DNA of 64,000 nucleotides from Bacteroidia bacterium (GTDB lineage Bacteria > Bacteroidota > Bacteroidia > J057): the NCBI GenBank assembly GCA_041391665.1, contig JAWKNO010000001.1, forward strand, positions 2,604,001 to 2,668,000, in the 5' to 3' direction. The first letter of the stretch is position 1, and each line of letters begins with the position of its first letter. Below are positions 1-9,700 of this stretch, piece by piece. Position numbers and translations under genes: made by a program. The notes under the pieces are model-generated. The model ran no database searches, was not told where the DNA came from, and was given only the letters and a program-made list of their open reading frames with translations.

Positions 1-362
1 TATTTGATGCCAGCATCTTTAGCGATAGCAGCCCATTCTTTTGCGTCAAACTTTACGGGGTTAAACTGGGCCACAAACTGTTCGTATTCGGAAACGGGTA
101 TCTGGGCTTTTTCCATAATCCATTCACCGATACCCGGCACTTCTTCTCCTTTATAAACACCGGCAGGTACAGAATATGCCCCCCAGTGGATAAACATACC
201 AAAAGTTGCATCGCGCCACCATTCCATCCGCTGGTCAAATGCTTCAGGAGTTTCGTGAGTAAAATCTTGTACCGGTGGTTCGGCGGCAGACTGTTGTGCA
301 GGTTTGCAGGAAAAAAGCATCAGGGCGCAAATGCCGGTCAGAAGCAGGATGTGGTATTTCAT
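1..362 (-). CDS. GH29 alpha-L-fucosidase lipoprotein, 5' part only
   Basis: The gene starts at 362 and runs off the left edge of the window, so only about 120 N-terminal residues are visible. They begin with a lipoprotein signal (MKYHILLLTGICALMLFSC), predicting attachment to a membrane after cleavage before the Cys. The mature part contains FGMFIHWGAYSVPAGVYKG followed by a segment about placing residues into a barrel (VAQFNPVKFDAKEWAAIAKD). This is the N-terminal signature of family GH29 alpha-L-fucosidases, retaining glycosidases that remove terminal fucose from glycans. The catalytic Asp lies beyond the window and cannot be checked. The start follows the DUF3857 gene stop at 410 by 47 bp on the same strand, so co-transcription is possible but not shown. 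Confidence 0.85.
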   Translation of the reverse strand, partial: MKYHILLLTGICALMLFSCKPAQQSAAEPPVQDFTHETPEAFDQRMEWWRDATFGMFIHWGAYSVPAGVYKGEEVPGIGEWIMEKAQIPVSEYEQFVAQFNPVKFDAKEWAAIAKDAGIK

Positions 363-409
363 AACGTGGTAGTATTAGCCAGACAATCACTGGCTAATTT
401 AACCCATTC

Positions 410-2359
410 CTACGATTTTCCCGACAATACCACCTGTATTTTATCGGCTTTAATGATATTGCGTATGAAGTCCCGGTAGGGTTCATAGGATTCTGCTGGT
501 TTGCGGGTTTTATGCATCAGCAGGCTTCGCGTGTAAATAAGTTTTCCCACTTCGGGTTGAAAGTCAATATTCGCCTCATAAACGCCAAAATCGCTCTCCA
601 CATGCAGAGGCATTTCCGGCATGCTTTCGATCACAAATCCTTCCGGCAACTGGTATTCAATCGTGTCGGTATCCCAGTATGGATATTTACTTACGACCGG
701 CTGAGTGCGGCTTTCAACTTTTTCAGGAAGGTTGCTGTATCGTTCCAGCTGGTTGGGCGCGAGGAAAAATCGGGTTCCTGAAGCCGTTGCCCAGTTGACC
801 GCATTGAGGTCATACGAATAGCGGTAAGTGGGTAATTCTGAAGCAATTGCGCCATCAAACTTAAATCCTGTCAGTTCAAAGCTTTTGGCGGAAATACTGT
901 TTCTGATCCATTTTTCTTTTTCCCCTTCAGAAAGTGTAACAATGCCCTGCGCCAGATTATCCTGCTGATAACCGGTAGAAGTTACAACTACCTTTACCAC
1001 TGCATTTCCTTTTTTGTCAAGGCTAACCGAAGCCTTTCTTTGTTGTTGGTTTGACTCAGGCGGGCTGGATGGCGTACGGGTGAGTTTTCCTCCTTCCGGC
1101 GTTACGACCAGTGCATATCGGTCTTCGGTAAACATCCCCAGATAGCCCGCCGGGTGATTGTTCATCGTACAGTCCATCCAGATCGTATCTTGTTCATTGG
1201 GTACACACAAGATGACATGGTTAAACTGGCTGCTGGAAAAATCAGGCAAAATATCTGAGGTAAAATCTCCCGCTTTGATGAGGACTGCGTGAGAATTAAT
1301 TCCCACAGCGCTGAGCATACTTTTGGCATAATTGCTGAGTGCTTTGCAGTCGCCGTAGCCATTGTTATAGACATATTCTGCATCAAAGGTTTGCCAGCCG
1401 CCGATACCCAGTTGAATGCCCACGTAACGTGTATTCTCCTGAAGGTAGCGGTAAATGGCCTGTACTTTGGCTTCTTTTGTCGGAAGCTTTTCTGTAAGTG
1501 CGATGACTTTTTTCTCCAGTTCTTCGGGCAATTTATCTCTGCCTGCATTTAGCGTATGGAAAAACATGCCAAAATCGCTCCAGGACTGGTTTTTTCCTTT
1601 ATATCCTTGTATCTCAAAAGAAGTTGGGGCAAGGTAAACCACCGGCACATATTCCCGCCAGGGAGGCCCCATCGGTTCGGTTTCAATCGCGGGCAGGCTA
1701 TTTACCTGCCATAAGTAATGCGTGCTGCCTTTATCCTCGACGATATAGGGCTTTTCAGGCATATTTACCACTTTATAGCGGAAGTCCTGGCCTTCTGCGG
1801 TGATGATCTCCAGCCGGGCCTTTTCGACAGAGACATTCTCATCATCCTGTGGCATCCATGCCGGGAACCCAAACAGTCCGTTTTGCCCCAGGATATAGCG
1901 GATATGAACAGTATAGGGATATCGGTCGTGTTTCAGAGTGGCTACATATGCCCTGCTATCGTTGACAAAACTGCTGCCGTCGTCGGGCACAATATCTTCG
2001 ATTTCATTGTTTTTTAGTTTTCTCACGAGATTTCCTGCTGCATCGTAGATTTCTCCGGAAATCTCTTTGGCGGTGAAAAATTTATCATGAGGAACAAAAA
2101 TCGTAGTCAGATCGTCTGCATTGCGGTTGATGATGGTAATGGTGCGATCCACCGTAATCTCTGACTTCCTGTCGCTTTTCATCATGATAATCTCGTCAGA
2201 CTGGCGAATGACTGCATTGGCGTCTTTCAACAGGGAGTCGGGAATCAGCGAAACCGCCAGTTGGGCAGGAAGCAACTGCGGAAGGCAAAAAAATAAAACG
2301 GTATAGGAAAATGCCCGGAAAAAAGATTTCCAGTTAGTGGCTGTTATTGTGTCAATCAT
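410..2359 (-). CDS. Secreted DUF3857/transglutaminase-like protein, catalytic triad present
   Basis: This 649-residue protein has an N-terminal hydrophobic signal region, a DUF3857 beta-rich domain over roughly residues 70-230, and a transglutaminase-like domain around 290-430. A triad is visible: Cys338 in the motif YGDCKALS, the His in FNHVI and the Asp in WMDCT. Members of this family are common in Bacteroidota and are thought to be periplasmic or surface cysteine enzymes of the papain/transglutaminase fold; their substrates are unknown. The start lies 2 bp after the stop of the 681-residue paralogue, so the two genes form an operon and may act as a pair, one active and one lacking its Cys. 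Enzyme activity is inferred from the motifs only. Confidence 0.85.
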   Translation of the reverse strand: MIDTITATNWKSFFRAFSYTVLFFCLPQLLPAQLAVSLIPDSLLKDANAVIRQSDEIIMMKSDRKSEITVDRTITIINRNADDLTTIFVPHDKFFTAKEISGEIYDAAGNLVRKLKNNEIEDIVPDDGSSFVNDSRAYVATLKHDRYPYTVHIRYILGQNGLFGFPAWMPQDDENVSVEKARLEIITAEGQDFRYKVVNMPEKPYIVEDKGSTHYLWQVNSLPAIETEPMGPPWREYVPVVYLAPTSFEIQGYKGKNQSWSDFGMFFHTLNAGRDKLPEELEKKVIALTEKLPTKEAKVQAIYRYLQENTRYVGIQLGIGGWQTFDAEYVYNNGYGDCKALSNYAKSMLSAVGINSHAVLIKAGDFTSDILPDFSSSQFNHVILCVPNEQDTIWMDCTMNNHPAGYLGMFTEDRYALVVTPEGGKLTRTPSSPPESNQQQRKASVSLDKKGNAVVKVVVTSTGYQQDNLAQGIVTLSEGEKEKWIRNSISAKSFELTGFKFDGAIASELPTYRYSYDLNAVNWATASGTRFFLAPNQLERYSNLPEKVESRTQPVVSKYPYWDTDTIEYQLPEGFVIESMPEMPLHVESDFGVYEANIDFQPEVGKLIYTRSLLMHKTRKPAESYEPYRDFIRNIIKADKIQVVLSGKS

Positions 2360-2361
2360 CG

Positions 2362-4407
2362 TTATTCAATTTTTTTGAGCACAATCTGCTCGCTGTGTTT
2401 GGTTACGATATGGTCAAAAAACAGTTTGATATACTCGTATTCATCGGGTCTGAAAACGGTTTGTGCAATGACAATATCACTCACCAGTTGAATCTGGTTA
2501 CTGCCGATTTCTTTGGCCTGATAAAAAAAAGTCGCGCCATTGTCAGGCAGTACAACCTTGGTCGCTTTGGGTAATTCTTCTATCTTAAATCCTTCCGGGA
2601 TCAGAAGATTTAAAAAATATTTCTCATGAATCGGAATGGCAAAATCTACCGGATAGGTGCGTTCTGTTAATTTGAATGGATTTTCTTTTTGTGCTACAGA
2701 GAGGAGGGGTTGGACATAAATGAAATCTCCGGCGACATTGACAAAATCGGTTCCGGTGATATGACAGGATACTTCGAAGGGTTTTGCAGGATTATCCGCA
2801 GCGGTTGTTTTGACTTCAGAATATTCGACTTCACTCCATTCGTCGGTAATATGATTTTTGACAAACTCCTCTTCGTCTTTGTTTAGCTCACTCAGGCTAA
2901 AACGTGCATCTGCGGCGGCATACCCATTGGCGGTATGCGAAAGACTGCCATCGAGCGTTCCTTCTTCATCGAGTCGCATATTGACCATCCACGTGGTTTC
3001 CTGATTGTGGTTGGGATTGACATCTACCCATGCAGGCGAATTTTCGCTCAGGATAAACCCGGTTTCGTTGAGGTCAGTGGCCGGAAGCATACCCAGCGGC
3101 ATAAAATCATCGATTGCATCGAGCAGGATGGGGCCTGATTCGACTCTCGCCACAACGATCACATGGTTAAACTGCGAGTAGATCGGGAAAATCTGCTGAA
3201 TTTTGCCATGAGAGCGGGTGCTGAGAATCACGGGTTGTGCATTAATCCCTGCTTCTTTCAGCATATCGAGTAAGATCAGATTGATTTCTCCGCTGGAGCC
3301 TTCTTTTCTTTCAAATGCTGTATGCAAAGGATTTTGTGCTATGGTTTGAAATTCGCCATTCCACTTCATCGAACTGCGCACAAAATTGTAAATCAGTTCT
3401 GTTTGTTCTGCCTGTGTTTTTCCTTCCAAAGGCAGATCCTTTACAAGCCTGCGGATGCGGTTGTCGTTGAGCCGGAGTCCGAATGACTCGTCCTGCATAT
3501 ATTCTCTGGCCAGCTGCTCCCAGCTTCCGAGTATGGGTTTGGGCGGCTGCTGCGGGTAATGTATCGTTTGTAACTGAAACTGCAGGGAGGAGAGATAATC
3601 GGAAACGGTAGTTATATAAGGTTCCCTGACAAAACCAGGGACATTTTTCATGATATAATAGACATCTTCTCCCCGATATTGTACGGTCTGGGATTGTGAG
3701 TTTCCTGTTCTATAGTCTCTCAACCCCGAAGAACCACGGTCAAAATCAGTGAAAGTAACCGACCGGCTGAAGCTGGATGATTTGCGGTCGGTAAGAGCCA
3801 GGCTTCCTTTAAGCAGAGGCAGGAACTGGTACCATTCAGGGATACGGGTTCGGTATTCACTATGCACCACCGGATAATAATGTTGAAAATACCAGGGTTT
3901 GATTCTGGAAATATAGCCTGAGGTAATCTGGTAGGAGTATTCGAATACAGATCCTTCTTTTAATTGAGGGAGTGTAAATTTGATACTTCGCCAGCCATCT
4001 CCAATATCTGTATCTGTGATGTCCTTCTTCGAAATCTCATAAGATTTAACCTTATTCCCTTCCATATAGTAGGTGGCAGCTCTGACATTGCCGATTTTTT
4101 CAATGCTTTCTCTGTCCAGGTAGTTAATCTCCACTTCGGCAAGATCAAACGCCGATTCTTTGAATACCTTGGCTCTAAAATATTTTGTGGATTTAAGCTG
4201 AAAATCACCACCCCCTGGCTCGATATAGGCTTCACCATAATCCATAAGAATGACTGCTCCTGCATCCGGATCTGCTTCATAGCTGGTCATTTCAAGCTCT
4301 TGTTTTATCTCATTTAAGTCAATTTTGGCGGGTTGTGCAAAAGCTGGGTGGAATGGTATGGTAAAACCTGCAAGAGTAATGACCTGCCATATCAGATGAT
4401 TTTTCAT
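2362..4407 (-). CDS. Secreted DUF3857 protein with a degenerate transglutaminase-like domain
   Basis: This 681-residue protein begins with a signal peptide (hydrophobic run, then AFAQP). The DUF3857 domain covers about residues 60-260 and includes the segment VFEYSYQITSGYISRIKPWY. The transglutaminase-like part is at about 330-450. Where the active paralogue downstream reads GDCK, this one reads GSSG at residues 370-373, so Ser372 takes the place of the catalytic Cys. The His (FNHVI) and Asp (LLDAID) positions are kept. I infer a non-catalytic homologue that may bind substrate or partner the downstream protein. It is the first gene of the minus-strand operon, and its upstream region is 4408-4542. 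Confidence 0.82.
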   Translation of the reverse strand: MKNHLIWQVITLAGFTIPFHPAFAQPAKIDLNEIKQELEMTSYEADPDAGAVILMDYGEAYIEPGGGDFQLKSTKYFRAKVFKESAFDLAEVEINYLDRESIEKIGNVRAATYYMEGNKVKSYEISKKDITDTDIGDGWRSIKFTLPQLKEGSVFEYSYQITSGYISRIKPWYFQHYYPVVHSEYRTRIPEWYQFLPLLKGSLALTDRKSSSFSRSVTFTDFDRGSSGLRDYRTGNSQSQTVQYRGEDVYYIMKNVPGFVREPYITTVSDYLSSLQFQLQTIHYPQQPPKPILGSWEQLAREYMQDESFGLRLNDNRIRRLVKDLPLEGKTQAEQTELIYNFVRSSMKWNGEFQTIAQNPLHTAFERKEGSSGEINLILLDMLKEAGINAQPVILSTRSHGKIQQIFPIYSQFNHVIVVARVESGPILLDAIDDFMPLGMLPATDLNETGFILSENSPAWVDVNPNHNQETTWMVNMRLDEEGTLDGSLSHTANGYAAADARFSLSELNKDEEEFVKNHITDEWSEVEYSEVKTTAADNPAKPFEVSCHITGTDFVNVAGDFIYVQPLLSVAQKENPFKLTERTYPVDFAIPIHEKYFLNLLIPEGFKIEELPKATKVVLPDNGATFFYQAKEIGSNQIQLVSDIVIAQTVFRPDEYEYIKLFFDHIVTKHSEQIVLKKIE

Positions 4408-4542
4408 ATGGGTTGGTGTTTTAGATCCTATGAAATATTTTTGGTAAGATATGAAAACACCAAAGTTTCCACAAAATAAAAATCCTGAATTTTGGTTAAA
4501 CCCTGATTAATTATTCTTTATTATAACATACCTGTGATCATT

Positions 4543-4719
4543 TCACCCAAACACCCCCCGCACCCTTTCCAGCGCCTCTATTAACAGGTCTATGTCTGCG
4601 GTTGTATTATAAACCCCCAGCGAAACTCTCGCCGTCCCGGGCAGCCCCAGCAGTTGCATCAGGGGCTGGGTGCAGTGGTGTCCGGCGCGGATGGCTACGC
4701 CCGATTCGTTGAGGATCGT
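4543..4719 (-). repeat. Left copy of a 177-bp perfect direct repeat (sufS 3' end)
   Basis: Every base from 4543 to 4719 equals 27203 to 27379, an offset of 22,660 bp. The repeat begins exactly at the sufS stop codon and covers the last 58 sense codons plus the stop. Bases on either side (4542 against 27202, 4720 against 27380) differ. The two copies bracket the GC-rich Tc toxin island. Recombination between them would remove 22.66 kb and leave one intact sufS beside the DUF3857 operon. This is read directly from the sequence. Confidence 0.97.
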
Positions 4720-4803
4720 AGGGTAGTAGTGCTGAAAACGCCAGGGTATGATTGCGCCCAGGCTTTCGGAAATGAGCATATATGAATCTTCAAACACAGC
4801 ACC
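4543..4803 (-). pseudogene. Chimeric remnant: DUF3857 fragment joined in frame to the sufS C-terminus
   Basis: After an in-frame stop at 4804-4806 the minus strand reads GAVFEDSYMLI...IIPWRFQHYYPT and then continues without a frame break into ILNESGVAIRAGHHC and the rest of the SufS C-terminus. The first part resembles the DUF3857 protein at 2362-4407 (VFEYSY...IKPWYFQHYYP), and the similarity is also visible in the DNA. The junction is at 4719/4720. The SufS part includes the active-site Cys but lacks the PLP-binding half, so the product cannot be a cysteine desulfurase. I read it as debris of recombination, with the DUF3857 piece coming from a third paralogue that is no longer present here. 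Confidence 0.75.
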
Positions 4804-5182
4804 TCATATATAAATAGCCGTTTAGTCGGGCTTCGAGGACGGGTATATGAGACCAGCCGCAACCCCCGGATTTGCATGGAAATACGAGCATTGGGATGTT
4901 TTGCAATTGTAGAAATAAATAATTTGGACATCAGAAAAATTTAACGTAACATTATAACGATAATTCCTGCTTCTGTATCAGAATAGCCTCAATGGGACTT
5001 TCTGTGGCGGAGCCTTATTTCACAATTCACATTATTGAGGATTTTTGTGTCTAAATTTTCTCGAAAAACAAAATTCCAACTCTTAATTTACAGCTATATC
5101 CAATCCCGGATAGGGCTGGCGGGTTGCAAACCGGGGAATGCCCATATGCACTGCTCGTTTCTTCGCTTTTTTTTACATTCTC
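4804..5182. other. Non-coding stretch at the left end of the island
   Basis: No convincing gene is visible in this 379-bp stretch on either strand. It is AT-richer than the toxin genes that follow and holds the first, diverged copy of the GGCGGAGCC motif at 4994-5014. No integrase gene, tRNA or clear terminator was found. Confidence 0.5.
4994..5014 (+). repeat. Diverged copy 1 of the GGCT-N11-AGCC leader motif
   Basis: The right half TGGCGGAGCC matches the two copies upstream of the TcB-TcC gene, with 13 of the last 19 positions equal to the copy at 6391-6409. The left arm reads GACT instead of GGCT, so the outer stem is weakened. It lies upstream of the NusG-like gene, so it could be a relic or an autoregulatory site. 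Confidence 0.35.
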
Positions 5183-5669
5183 ATGAATCCGATTCTCGCC
5201 CATGAGTCTTCCAAGCCAGCCTTTGTGATGTATTTGCTGGGCAAGTACAGCATCTGGCCCCTGTTTCAGAAAGTCTGCCAGCAGTTTCTCGACCAGTCTG
5301 CGGGCAGTCCCTCTCTGCGTCTAAACTTCAGAACCGACCCCAGGCCCGGGCGGCCTGCCGGTAATCTGGCGGAACGCCCCGCGCCTGCTTTGGATGTAAA
5401 GCGGCTTGGGTCGGGAGGAAGCCGATCACAGCCTCCGGCAGATTGCCCGGGAGGAAGCCCCCAGCGACCACGGGCTGAGCCCCCGCGAGCTGGATGTGCT
5501 CACAGGCCTCCGCGACGGCCTCACCTACGAGGGCATTGCCGACCGCAATTGCGTGGCGGGGGGCACCATCAAGCAGCAGGTAAACAACATTTACCGCAAG
5601 CTGGGCGTGAAGAACAGGACCAAAGCCATCAGGAAGACATTTGGTTCAGGGGGGTGGGATATTTCATGA
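5183..5669 (+). pseudogene. Decayed LuxR-type regulator (HTH domain remains)
   Basis: Residues encoded from about 5400 to 5669 form a clear LuxR/GerE helix-turn-helix: LSPRELDVLTGLRDGLTYEG, then TIKQQVNNIYRKLGVKNRT. An in-frame TAA at 5397-5399 closes the frame upstream. The preceding open frame (ATG at 5183) is in a different register and shows no receiver or sensor domain that I can recognise. Either a frameshift broke a longer regulator or only a short HTH protein is made. Similar HTH domains form the output of NarL/FixJ response regulators. It lies just upstream of the antiterminator gene, so it may once have controlled the toxin island. Confidence 0.5.
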
Positions 5670-5860
5670 GAAGGGATGGTTGCGGAAGCGACAAATCTCC
5701 TTAATCTTTCCATCATTGTGAAAAAGCAGGATATGCGAGCAAAGAAAAATGACTGGTTCGCCCTGTAGCAAAACCCATGCTTTTGTCACTAGCGCATTCC
5801 CCATACAATCAAGATGCCTTTTGGGCAGAATAATCATTCGAATTCACCTTGCTATTTACG

Positions 5861-6355
5861 ATGATGAGTTGCTATGTTTTGTATTCAAGAGCTAAGGCCG
5901 AAATTGTTGCAGCAGAGAACCTCAGAGCGCTGGGAATCGCTGCTTACGTGCCTACCAGGCGGGAGCCAAGCAAAACCGGAAAAAACTGGCTGAAAATCCC
6001 TTTGTTTCCCAGCTATGTGTTTATTGAAGCTGGCCCTGAGCGATTGCGGGATATTGAAAAAGTGACCCAGATCTCCCGCTTTGTCCAAATTGGCAAGGAG
6101 TATGCCCGGCTTACTCCTAAAGACCTTGTAAAAATCAAGGCCGCTGATTACTCAGAAGAACCTGTGACAGTAGAACAGTCACAACTGATCATTGGCAAGC
6201 AGGTAGAGATTCAAAACGGGGCATTCATCGGTTTGACAGGAGTCGTCGTTGACCCAAGCCGGAACAACAAGGTCTATCTGCTGATTGAAGGGCTTCGCTG
6301 CTATGTTTCTGTGGAATCTGCCGAACTGCGCTACCGGATCTTGTCGCAGGAGTAA
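5861..6355 (+). CDS. Specialised NusG paralogue (UpxY-type transcription antiterminator)
   Basis: The protein is about 164 residues long. An NGN domain runs from the start to about residue 95 (YVLYSRAKAEIVAAENLRAL, then a PLFPSYVFIE motif), and a KOW-like segment follows (IGKQVEIQNGAFIGLTGVVV). This matches the UpxY/RfaH/LoaP class of NusG paralogues, which bind RNA polymerase and let it read through long operons; in Bacteroides UpxY proteins control capsule operons. ATG at 5861 is preferred over an upstream TTG at 5849; another ATG follows at 5864. The gene is directly upstream of the toxin genes, with a 384-bp leader between. I infer that it controls transcription of the roughly 20-kb Tc operon, whose length makes processivity a real need. 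Confidence 0.85.
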   Translation: MMSCYVLYSRAKAEIVAAENLRALGIAAYVPTRREPSKTGKNWLKIPLFPSYVFIEAGPERLRDIEKVTQISRFVQIGKEYARLTPKDLVKIKAADYSEEPVTVEQSQLIIGKQVEIQNGAFIGLTGVVVDPSRNNKVYLLIEGLRCYVSVESAELRYRILSQE

Positions 6356-6390
6356 GCGACCTGAAATGGGACCAGGCATAGACCTTCCGG

Positions 6391-6409
6391 GGCTATTGTG
6401 GGCGGAGCC
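6391..6409 (+). repeat. Leader motif copy 2 (GGCT-N11-AGCC)
   Basis: Together with 6577-6595 it fits the 19-bp consensus GGCTRTTGWGGGCGGAGCC, followed by AT in both. The GGCT and AGCC arms are complementary, and the inner GGC-GGA-GCC can also pair, so the RNA could form alternative small hairpins. It sits 36 bp after the stop codon of the NusG-like gene. Confidence 0.6.
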
Positions 6410-6576
6410 ATGTGCAAAAATATGTGCTGGTTTGATTCAGTAATATCACAAATGAACCAGAAATAAAGTTTTTTTTTCTTTGGATAAGCAAACTATTTGC
6501 CCTGTTCAATTTTTCTGCTTAATATCGCTCATGGTTTCCCGGATTCATTTCAGAATCGAAAGAAATAGGCCCCAAA

Positions 6577-6595
6577 GGCTGTTGAGGGCGGAGCC
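6577..6595 (+). repeat. Leader motif copy 3 (GGCT-N11-AGCC)
   Basis: It differs from copy 2 at only two of 19 positions and keeps the same arms and the same 11-base interval. It ends 144 bp before the TcB-TcC start codon. Strong conservation of a short motif inside otherwise unrelated non-coding DNA suggests a recognition site, most simply for the neighbouring NusG-like protein. Confidence 0.6.
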
Positions 6596-6739
6596 ATAAA
6601 AACTCAGAAAACAACTTTGCACATTTTACCTCTAGCTAACAACGCTGCTTGATGATCCATCTTCGAGCATTGCGCCACATTACAGCGAACTAGTATTTCT
6701 TTGCCCGCCTGCCCCGCAGGCCCTCCCCCGCATCTTTGT

Positions 6740-9700
6740 ATGCAACAGCCCGCCAACACCAAAGCAGCTTCCTCCCAGGCATCATCGTCCGGGGAGGCTT
6801 CCAACTCCTTCTTCCTGGAGACTCCGCAGATCTCGCTGCCCAAGGGCGGCGGGGCGCTGAAGGGAATCGATGAGAAGTTCCAGGTGAATCCCGTCAACGG
6901 GACGGCATCGGTAAGCCTGCCGCTGCCGTTCTCGCCGGGGCGCAACGGGTTCATGCCCGCCATCGGACTGAGCTACAATTCCGGCGCTGGCAATGGCATC
7001 TTCGGGCTGGGCTGGGACCTCGGCTTTCCGTCTATCCAGCGGAAGACAGACAAGCTGCTGCCCCGCTATCTCGAAGGGGAGCAGGAGGACATTTTCCTCC
7101 TCAGTGGAGCAGAAGACCTGGTGCCCTTCCTCGTAGAGGATCAAGGCAACTGGGTGCGGGATGAAAGGCAGGAAGGCGGCTACACCGTCCGCCGCTACCG
7201 CCCCCGGATTGAAGGAGGCTTTGCCCGCATCGAGCAGATTTCCCATCCCCAGAACGGGATGTGGTGGAAGGTGACCTCCCGGGACAACATGGTCACCTTT
7301 TACGGAAAAAACCCTGAATATCGGATTGCCGACCCCGCCGATCCCGGCAGGGTATTCCAATGGCTGCCCGAACTGAGTTTCGACGACAAGGGCAATTGTG
7401 TCTTCTACGCGTTCAAAGCAGAAGACGGCGTTGGCTATGGGAGCGACTTGCAGGATGCCAATCGTTTTGAGGAAAACGGCAAGCCCCGCTTCACCAACCG
7501 CTACCTCAAGCGGGTGTACTACAGCCCTAAAGCTTCTTTCAGGCCGAACATGAGCCAGCCAGAAGGCCTGTACGAGACTGTCAACCCGGCACCTGACAGC
7601 TTCCTGATGGAACTGGTCCTGGACTACGGCGAGCACGGAAACCTGCCAGAAAGCATTGAGGGTAACGCACAGGTTTATTATGAAGATACTCAGCAGACAT
7701 GGCCGACCCGGCACGATGCTTTTTCCAGTTATCGCTCCGGTTTTGACATCCGCACCGCACGGCTCTGCCAGCGGGTGCTGATGTTTCACCACTTTGATGA
7801 CCTTGGAGCTGTGCCCTGCCTCGTCAGCTCGCTGGACCTGCGCTACCGTGACTGGCAAGCCCAGCCCGGGCCGGGCGAAGGCCAGAAGCTGGAAGTTACC
7901 TATCTGGTTTCCGGGGCTATCCGCAAGTATGTCCGGACAGCGCCGGGCACCTCATACCGCTACCGCGCACTTCCGCCCCTGGAGTTTGCTTATCAGGAAC
8001 TGCAATGGAACACGGAGGTAAGCACTGTCAGCAAAGAAGATGCAGCCAATGCACCTGCGGGGCTTACCTCGGGCTACTTTTTCACGGACCTCTACAACGA
8101 GGGCATCTCCGGCATCTTCACAGAGCAGGGAGAAGGCTGGTTTTACAAAGAAAACCTCGGCGGTGGCAAGTTTACGCCAGCCCAGCCCGTGCTGAGCAAG
8201 CCTGCCATGACGGGAATAGCCGCCGGGGTGCTGCAACTGCAAGACCTGGAGGCCGATGGCAGAAAACAGATTGTGGTCAGCAGCCCCGGGGTGAACGGCT
8301 ATTTTGAGCTGAAAGACGACCGGAGCTGGGAGCCTTTCCGCGCATTTGAGCAGGTGGCCAATATTGACCTCCGAGACCCATATACTCGCTTGCTCGACTT
8401 AAATGGCGATGGCAAACCGGAAATTGTCATTACCGAAGAACAGGTCTTTACCTGGTACCCATCAGCTGGGATTCGGGGATACAACGCACCTGAAAAAACG
8501 CTTAAGCCCTTCGACGAAACGCAAGGTCCGGCCATTGTTTTCTCCGATCCCGAGCAGCGCATCTTCCTGGCCGATATGAGCGGCGACGGCCTCACCGACA
8601 TCGTCCGCATCCGCAACGGCGAGATCTGCTACTGGCCCAACCTTGGCTATGGCCGTTTTGGCCGCAAGGTTACCATGGCCGGCAGCCCCTGGTTTGATGC
8701 GCAGGACCTCTTCAACCCCGCCTACCTGCAACTGGCCGACGTCAGCGGCACAGGCGCAACGGACCTGATCTACCTCGGGCAGGGGCGCTTCCACGCCTGG
8801 CTCAACCTCAGCGGCAATGCCTGGTCTGAGCCCTGCGAGATTACGCCGTTTTTCGACACCACCCTGCCCAGCCAGATTTCCGTAACCGATTTCCTGGGCA
8901 ACGGCACGGCCTGCCTCGTCTGGTCCTCTCCCCTGCCTGAATATGCCGAAACCCCCATCCGCTACATAGACCTGATGGGCGGCAAAAACCCGCATATCCT
9001 CACTTCCTACAAAAACAACCTCGGCGCCGAAACCCGCTGGGAATACAAAAGCTCCACCCATTTTTACCTGGAAGATAAAAAAGCCGGGAAGCCCTGGGGC
9101 ACCCGGCTGCCCTTCCCGGTGCAGGTGGTCAGCCGGGTGACGGTAACAGACAAGTGGCGCAAGACCACGTTCAGCACCCAGTACAGCTACCATCACGGCT
9201 ACTTCGACCACGCAGAGCGCGAGTTTCGCGGCTTCGGGCGGGTGGAGCAGACCGATGTGGAAGATTTCGGCGTATTTGCCGCTGGCAATAGTGCCAGCCC
9301 CTACATTACCGACGACCAAACCCTGTACCAGCCGCCGGTCAAGACCATTACCTGGTTTCATACCGGCGCTTTCCTCAGCCGCGACCGCATCCTGAACCAG
9401 TTTGAGCAGGAGTATTTCCGGCCCAATGGCGGCAGTTTTTATGAAAACCAACTGCCGGAGCCTGACCTGGAAGCCGCCAGCCTGAGCGCGACCGAATACC
9501 GCGAGGCCCTGCGCGCCTGCAAGGGCATGACGCTGCGCAGTGAGGTCTATGAACTGGGCGTGGACGATGCGGGCCACGTAACCGATCAGCGGGTAAAATA
9601 CTTCTCCGCCGCATTTCACAACTGCCACATCCAGCGCCTGCAGCCCCAGGGGCCCAATCCCTATGCCGTTTTTCTCGCGACCGAGAGTGAGGCCATTACC

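Larger units (their letters stand above)
6356..6739 (+). promoter_or_regulatory. Leader region of the Tc toxin operon
   Basis: The 384 bp between the NusG-like gene and the TcB-TcC start codon hold no convincing gene. They contain two nearly identical copies of a GGCT-N11-AGCC motif (6391-6409 and 6577-6595) about 186 bp apart, and a long T-run near 6469-6478 without a convincing hairpin before it. No consensus TAnnTTTG promoter stands out; CATCTTTG at 6731-6738 is a one-mismatch form but sits next to the ATG. By analogy with RfaH, LoaP and UpxY systems this leader is the likely place where the antiterminator is recruited. Confidence 0.45.
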
